This document shows, one piece after another, positions 33,073-37,154 of a stretch of 37,154 bases of DNA. The notes under the pieces are model-generated. The model was not told the origin of the DNA and did no database searches. It saw only the letters and a list, made by a program, of their open reading frames with translations. The stretch is from Polyangiaceae bacterium. GTDB lineage: Bacteria; Myxococcota_A; Polyangia; Polyangiales; Polyangiaceae. The DNA is taken from assembly GCA_022842465.1 (NCBI GenBank), contig JALHPN010000076.1, positions 1-37,154 on the forward strand, in the 5' to 3' direction. Position numbers and translations under genes: made by a program. Within the stretch, counting starts at the first letter, position 1. Every line of letters starts with the position of its first letter.

Positions 33073-34356
33073 ATGAACGTCTTCCGCTTACTTCGCAGCC
33101 CCCTCCTCCTCACGCTCCTCGTCTCCTCCGCGTGTACCCTCGAAGGTCGGCTGGGCGGGAGCTCGCGCCGCGAGTCACACTCCTCCGAACAGGGATCCAT
33201 GCCGCGCGGCGAAGCCCAGGGCGAGGGCGCGTCTGCAGGTGCATGTGCAGTGCACGTGGATCGCGGGAAGGAGCTCCTCGTCGTCGACTCGAGCGTCATC
33301 CGCGGGCGCGAGTCGAAGAACGAAGTTCCCGGCGCCGCCTTCAGCTTCCGGTCGCAGATGGAAGCCCTCGCCGGCAGCCCCGACGGCGCGTACGAGCTCA
33401 CCTCGTCGTGGCTCGCGAGCTGGGCGTCGACCATCTCCGTCGGAGTCTCCGAGGCCCCCGTCACTCCGCGCCCCGCCGTCGAGGAGGTGCTCCTCGCGCC
33501 CTGGCGCACGGCGGCGCGGACCGCGGCCTCCCCGATGGGCGTCGCTCCCTTTCGCCTCGTCGCGATCGTGAACCGTGTCGACGTCGGCGAGCTCCGCTTC
33601 GTCTACACGGCGGTCGACCCGCTCCAGCGGAACGCGCTCGCGATGACGGCGATCGTCGAGCTCATGCTCCCCGACACGCGCACGACGCGCGAATGGGCGG
33701 AGGCCTTCCACGAGCTCGGCGGGCTCTCGTTCGACGACACGTACACCGCGAAGCTCGCCGCGCTCGCCCGCGAGGTGACCGAGGGTGCCGATCCGCGCCT
33801 GACGCGCATCCGCACGAACGAGGCCGCGTTCCACGACGACTGGGAGCTCCGCGAGTCGCGCCTCGAGCTCAGGTCCAGCCCACCGGCGCTCGCCTTCGTG
33901 CTCCTCCCCACGACGCCGAGGGACGGGCTCGATCGCTCCGCGGGCCTCCGGACGTGGCTCGTCGAGAACGAGGACGCGCTCCTCGCGGGCCGCACGCCCG
34001 AGCTCCCCCTCGCGATGCAGGCAGGCGCCGCGACGCTCGCGAGCCCCTACCTCACCTGGGCGCGCGGGATGCCCGTCGACGAGGAGGCGCGTCGCACCTT
34101 CTCCCTCGGGACCTGCAACGGCTGTCATGGAGGAGAGCGTTCGGGGGATCCGCTCCGCTTCCAGCACATCGCACCGTGGGACGCACCGGGGCCCTACTAC
34201 GCGCGCGACGGACGCACGCAGGTCTCCACCGACCTCGCCGACCCCGACGGCGGCGAAGACGAGCTCGGACGACGTGCGCGCTTCGTCGAGAAGCTCCTCT
34301 GCCGCGCGCCGATCGCGAAGGAGGCCCCCGCCTACGCGCGGCCCTCCTGCCGCTGA
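33073..34356 (+). CDS. Putative lipoprotein with a single CxxCH motif
   Basis: The 427 residues begin with a lipoprotein-like signal (MNVFRLLRSPLLLTLLVSSAC, lipid Cys at 21; the -3 residue is Ser, so the lipobox is weak). The body has PFRLVAIVNRVDVG and a long mixed region, then CNGCH (348-352) in GTCNGCHGG, a haem-c-type CxxCH motif. There is no obvious distal Met ligand in a cytochrome fold, so haem attachment is uncertain; two more Cys lie near the C terminus. I do not recognise the family. It is the fourth gene on this strand after the repeat protein, ECF sigma factor and its partner, and may share their transcript. Confidence 0.68.
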   Translation: MNVFRLLRSPLLLTLLVSSACTLEGRLGGSSRRESHSSEQGSMPRGEAQGEGASAGACAVHVDRGKELLVVDSSVIRGRESKNEVPGAAFSFRSQMEALAGSPDGAYELTSSWLASWASTISVGVSEAPVTPRPAVEEVLLAPWRTAARTAASPMGVAPFRLVAIVNRVDVGELRFVYTAVDPLQRNALAMTAIVELMLPDTRTTREWAEAFHELGGLSFDDTYTAKLAALAREVTEGADPRLTRIRTNEAAFHDDWELRESRLELRSSPPALAFVLLPTTPRDGLDRSAGLRTWLVENEDALLAGRTPELPLAMQAGAATLASPYLTWARGMPVDEEARRTFSLGTCNGCHGGERSGDPLRFQHIAPWDAPGPYYARDGRTQVSTDLADPDGGEDELGRRARFVEKLLCRAPIAKEAPAYARPSCR

Positions 34357-34416
34357 TCACTGCGGGCGTCCAGCATGCCGTAGATCGCTTCGCGCGCTGG
34401 CACGTACCCGGGGGTC

Positions 34417-37154
34417 ATGCGAGAGAACGACCCGGTCGCTGCCGCGAACCCTCCGTCCGACGAAGGCGCCCACCGGCCGGTCGACGGGCGCCCGCCTCCT
34501 CCGGAGCCGCCTCCGACCGAGCTCGTGCCTCGTGCAGCGCCTCCGCCTCCTCCGCTCCCCCTCGGGCGCCGGGTGCCGCTCCGCGTGGGAATCGCCGCTG
34601 CCGCCGCTGCGGTCGCCGTCGTCTCGCTCGCCGTGACCCTCGCGAGCCAGCCTGGTCTCCCGAAGCGCGCGCGCACGCTCGGCGCCCGGCTCGACCTCGC
34701 GGCCGGTGAGGTCACGGTGGAGGACACGGGGGGGAAGGGGAGCGCGCTCTCCGGCACGCCGCTCGGTACCGGCGCTCGGGTGAAGACGGCGCGTGGCGCA
34801 CGGGCGCTCGTCCGCACCGGCGAAGGGGCGTCGATCTTCCTCCGCGGCGAGACGGCCCTCGAGCTCCGCGAGCGGGACGTCGACGTCGCGAGCGGTGAGG
34901 TCTGGCTCGAGGCGCCGCGCGTCGAAGGCGACGCCCTCGCGTGCACCGTCGGCCCCTACAAGGTCTCCGCCTCGGACGCCGGGCTCGACATCCGGCGAGA
35001 CGGCGACGACATCGTCGTCTACGTCGCGCGCGGTCTCGCCGTGCTCACGTCGCCGGGGGGACGTGTCGAGATCGGCGCCGGCGAGCAGGCCGTCGCGAAG
35101 GCAGGTGGCAAGCCGGCCGTCGCCGCCGTCGCCTTCTGGCAGGACTGGACGGGCGGGATGGGAGACCAGCACGCGGCGCGTGGCGTCGCGACCGGGACGG
35201 GCCGCATCTACGGCATCGATCCCTCGGCTCCTGCCGGCGCCGCCGCGCACGAGCTCGGCATCGCGAAGCAGGTCGTGAAGGCCGTCGTCCGGGAGGGCAT
35301 CGCCGAGACCGAGGTCGACCAGACCTTCTCGAACCCGAGCAGCGCGCCGATCGAGGGCTGGTACTGGTTTTCGATCCCCGACGCGGCCACCGTGACGAGC
35401 TTCGCGCTGGAGACCAACGGCCAGCTGGTCGAAGGCGAGGTCATCGAGAAGCGGGAGGCCGCCGCGCAGTACGCGAACGCGGCCGCTGCGGGGCACGAGC
35501 CCGCCCTCCTCGAGTGGGTGAACGGCCGCACCTACCGCGCGCGCATCCATCCCGTGCCCGCGAGCGGAACGCGTCGCGTGGTGCTGCGTTACATGGAGAT
35601 GCTCCCGATGGTGGAGGGCAAGACGCGGTACGTCTACCCGCTCCGCTCGGACGATCCCGTCCGGTACGACGAGCTCGCGCTCTCGGTCGACGTCGGGGCG
35701 GACGAGGACGAGGTCGAGCTCGCGACGTCGCTCGACGCGCGCGTCGAGACGAAGGGGCGTCAGGTCTCGATGCGCCGGAGCGGCTACGTCCCGCGCGCCG
35801 ACTTCCAGCTGGAGATCACCGACAAGCGCAGGCGGCCTCCCGTGACGGCGTGGCGCTTCCAAGCGGGCGCGGATCAGGCGGACTACGTCATGCTCCGCTA
35901 CGCGCCCGACAAGGACTTCACGAAGGCCGCCCCCGAGAGCGCGGACGTCGTGCTCGTCGTCGACACCTCCGCCGGAGGCGACGAGGCGGCGCGCCAGCTC
36001 CGGACGCTCGCTGCCGAAGGCGCCCTCCGCGCGCTCAGCGATCGCGACCACTTCGCGCTCGTGACGCTCGATGTCTCGCCGCAGGTCGTCTACCCGAAGG
36101 ACGGGCTCGCCCCCGCGACCGAGACGGACATCGCTCGTGCCCTCGAGAAGCTCGCCGATCACGTCGCCGGCGGCGCGACCGATCTCGGCGCGATGTTCGA
36201 GCCTGCGCTCGCGCGGCTACACGGCAAGGAGCAGGCGGCTGTCGTCTACGTCGGCGACGGCGCTGCCACGTCGGGCGAGACCGCGAGTGAAGCGCTCGCC
36301 GAACGCCTCCGCCGGTCGCTCACCGGCTCCCGTGCGCGCTTCTTCGCCATAGGCACGGGGAGCGATGCGAGGCACGAGGTGCTCGCCCAGCTCGCGCGCA
36401 CCGGCGGCGGCCAGTACGCGCGGGTCGACGAGGCAGGGCAGACGACGGCGCAGGCGCTCCGCCTCGTCAGCTCGCTCAAGAACCCCGTCATCTCCGACCT
36501 CGCGATCGACCTCGGCGCAGGCCTCGATCAGCCCATGTATTCTGCAACGGGTAAGCTCTCGCGGGGAGAGGAGCTCGTGCTGCTCGCGCGGTCACATCAT
36601 CCGCTCCCCGACGCGGTCACGGTCCACGGCCGGATGAACGGCAAGGACTTCGAGACGAAGTACCCGGTGAAGGTCGACACGTCGTCCGTCACCTCGACGC
36701 TCGTGCCGCGCCTCTGGGCAGCGGAGTACGTGCGGCGCCTCCTCGGTCAGGGCGCGTCGCCGGAGGAGAGCCGCGCGCAGATCCTCCAGCTCGGGGTCGA
36801 GTACGGCCTCGTGACGCCGTTCACGAGCTCGATCGCGCTCGACAGCGAGCTCGCCTACGGCCAGCAGGGGATCGGCCGTCGCGCCTCGCGCCTCCGAGGC
36901 GTCCGGCTCACGTCGATCGAGCGCCCTGCCGACGAAGAGCATCTCGTCCGCGGCTTCGCCATCGGCCCCGGAGCGGTCGTGACCGGATGCAGCAAGCGCT
37001 CGGCGTCCGCCGAGGGAGCGCCGTCCGCGGCGCAGGCCGCGCCCCATCGCCCCAAGGCTGCCGAGGGGCAGAGCGTCGCCGCACCGGCGGCGACCCCCGA
37101 GGCCGTGACCGCAGGCGCCGTCGCCATGCCGTCGCCCGTGGCGAGCGCCGCTCC
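34417..37154 (+). CDS. FecR/VIT/VWA-domain membrane protein, 3' end outside window
   Basis: The frame is open to the window end (912 residues seen). A Pro-rich cytoplasmic N terminus (1-50) and one membrane helix (about 54-76) precede a FecR-like domain (about 88-235: TGARVKTARGARALVRTGEGASIFL). A VIT domain follows (about 285-395: EVDQTFSNPSSAPIEGWYWF, RVVLRYMEM) and then a von Willebrand A domain (about 508-690). The metal site of the VWA reads DTSAG (516-520) where DxSxS is usual, so metal binding may be altered. A low-complexity Ala/Pro-rich tail begins near 870. VIT-VWA proteins act as extracellular or periplasmic adhesins or scaffolds; a role here is not known. ATG 34417 is the only start after an in-frame TAG at 34381. 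Confidence 0.8.
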   Translation, partial: MRENDPVAAANPPSDEGAHRPVDGRPPPPEPPPTELVPRAAPPPPPLPLGRRVPLRVGIAAAAAAVAVVSLAVTLASQPGLPKRARTLGARLDLAAGEVTVEDTGGKGSALSGTPLGTGARVKTARGARALVRTGEGASIFLRGETALELRERDVDVASGEVWLEAPRVEGDALACTVGPYKVSASDAGLDIRRDGDDIVVYVARGLAVLTSPGGRVEIGAGEQAVAKAGGKPAVAAVAFWQDWTGGMGDQHAARGVATGTGRIYGIDPSAPAGAAAHELGIAKQVVKAVVREGIAETEVDQTFSNPSSAPIEGWYWFSIPDAATVTSFALETNGQLVEGEVIEKREAAAQYANAAAAGHEPALLEWVNGRTYRARIHPVPASGTRRVVLRYMEMLPMVEGKTRYVYPLRSDDPVRYDELALSVDVGADEDEVELATSLDARVETKGRQVSMRRSGYVPRADFQLEITDKRRRPPVTAWRFQAGADQADYVMLRYAPDKDFTKAAPESADVVLVVDTSAGGDEAARQLRTLAAEGALRALSDRDHFALVTLDVSPQVVYPKDGLAPATETDIARALEKLADHVAGGATDLGAMFEPALARLHGKEQAAVVYVGDGAATSGETASEALAERLRRSLTGSRARFFAIGTGSDARHEVLAQLARTGGGQYARVDEAGQTTAQALRLVSSLKNPVISDLAIDLGAGLDQPMYSATGKLSRGEELVLLARSHHPLPDAVTVHGRMNGKDFETKYPVKVDTSSVTSTLVPRLWAAEYVRRLLGQGASPEESRAQILQLGVEYGLVTPFTSSIALDSELAYGQQGIGRRASRLRGVRLTSIERPADEEHLVRGFAIGPGAVVTGCSKRSASAEGAPSAAQAAPHRPKAAEGQSVAAPAATPEAVTAGAVAMPSPVASAA

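Overview
The window reads as a chromosomal segment of a very GC-rich Gram-negative bacterium, most likely a myxobacterium (Myxococcota, Polyangiales-like). This is inferred from strong G/C at third codon positions, a meso-diaminopimelate-type MurE, many lipoproteins, a giant Ser/Thr-kinase/histidine-kinase hybrid, and proline-rich or repeat-bearing envelope proteins. No rRNA, tRNA, CRISPR array or insertion sequence was recognised.

Layout: (1) 1-2919 holds a truncated membrane protein, a lipoprotein, and two small leftward genes including a lipoprotein. (2) 2920-3442 is a control region with a DnaA-box-like site, a sigma70-type promoter and a three-unit MraZ operator. (3) 3443-17748 is a tightly packed division and cell wall (dcw) operon: mraZ, rsmH, ftsL, ftsI, murE, murF, mraY, murD, ftsW, murG, murC, ftsQ. 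Most junctions after rsmH are 1-4 bp stop/start overlaps. murB and ddl, often found between murC and ftsQ, are absent. (4) 17753-26678 is a leftward block that splits ftsQ from ftsA. Read in its own direction it contains rsmE, then a GNAT-like acetyltransferase, a nine-codon ORF (MKKFALGCF) behind a perfect Shine-Dalgarno, a perfect 12-bp hairpin, eight copies of a 7-bp repeat, a haem-oxygenase-like diiron protein, a compact YcaO protein and the 1781-residue hybrid kinase. (5) 26767-29469 is ftsA-ftsZ, followed by a hairpin terminator. (6) 29556-37154 holds a small zinc-ribbon membrane protein, an outer-surface repeat protein of LA_2272 type, an ECF sigma factor, a probable membrane-anchored partner, a lipoprotein with one CxxCH motif, and a FecR/VIT/VWA membrane protein cut by the window end.

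The most interesting item is the GNAT - nine-residue peptide - diiron oxidase - YcaO cluster (23199-25654). It looks like a minimal RiPP (ribosomally made, post-translationally modified peptide) pathway. In architecture it recalls microcin C, where a seven-codon gene is followed by a hairpin and then modifying enzymes, but the enzymes here are different. The assignment to a natural-product pathway is inference; the ORF, its ribosome-binding site, the hairpin, and the YcaO and diiron motifs are read directly.

The dcw genes together supply lipid II synthesis (MurC-F, MraY, MurG), the septal synthase pair (FtsW/FtsI), its scaffold (FtsQ/FtsL), and Z-ring assembly (FtsA/FtsZ). FtsA/FtsZ must be transcribed separately because about 9 kb of opposite-strand genes intervene.
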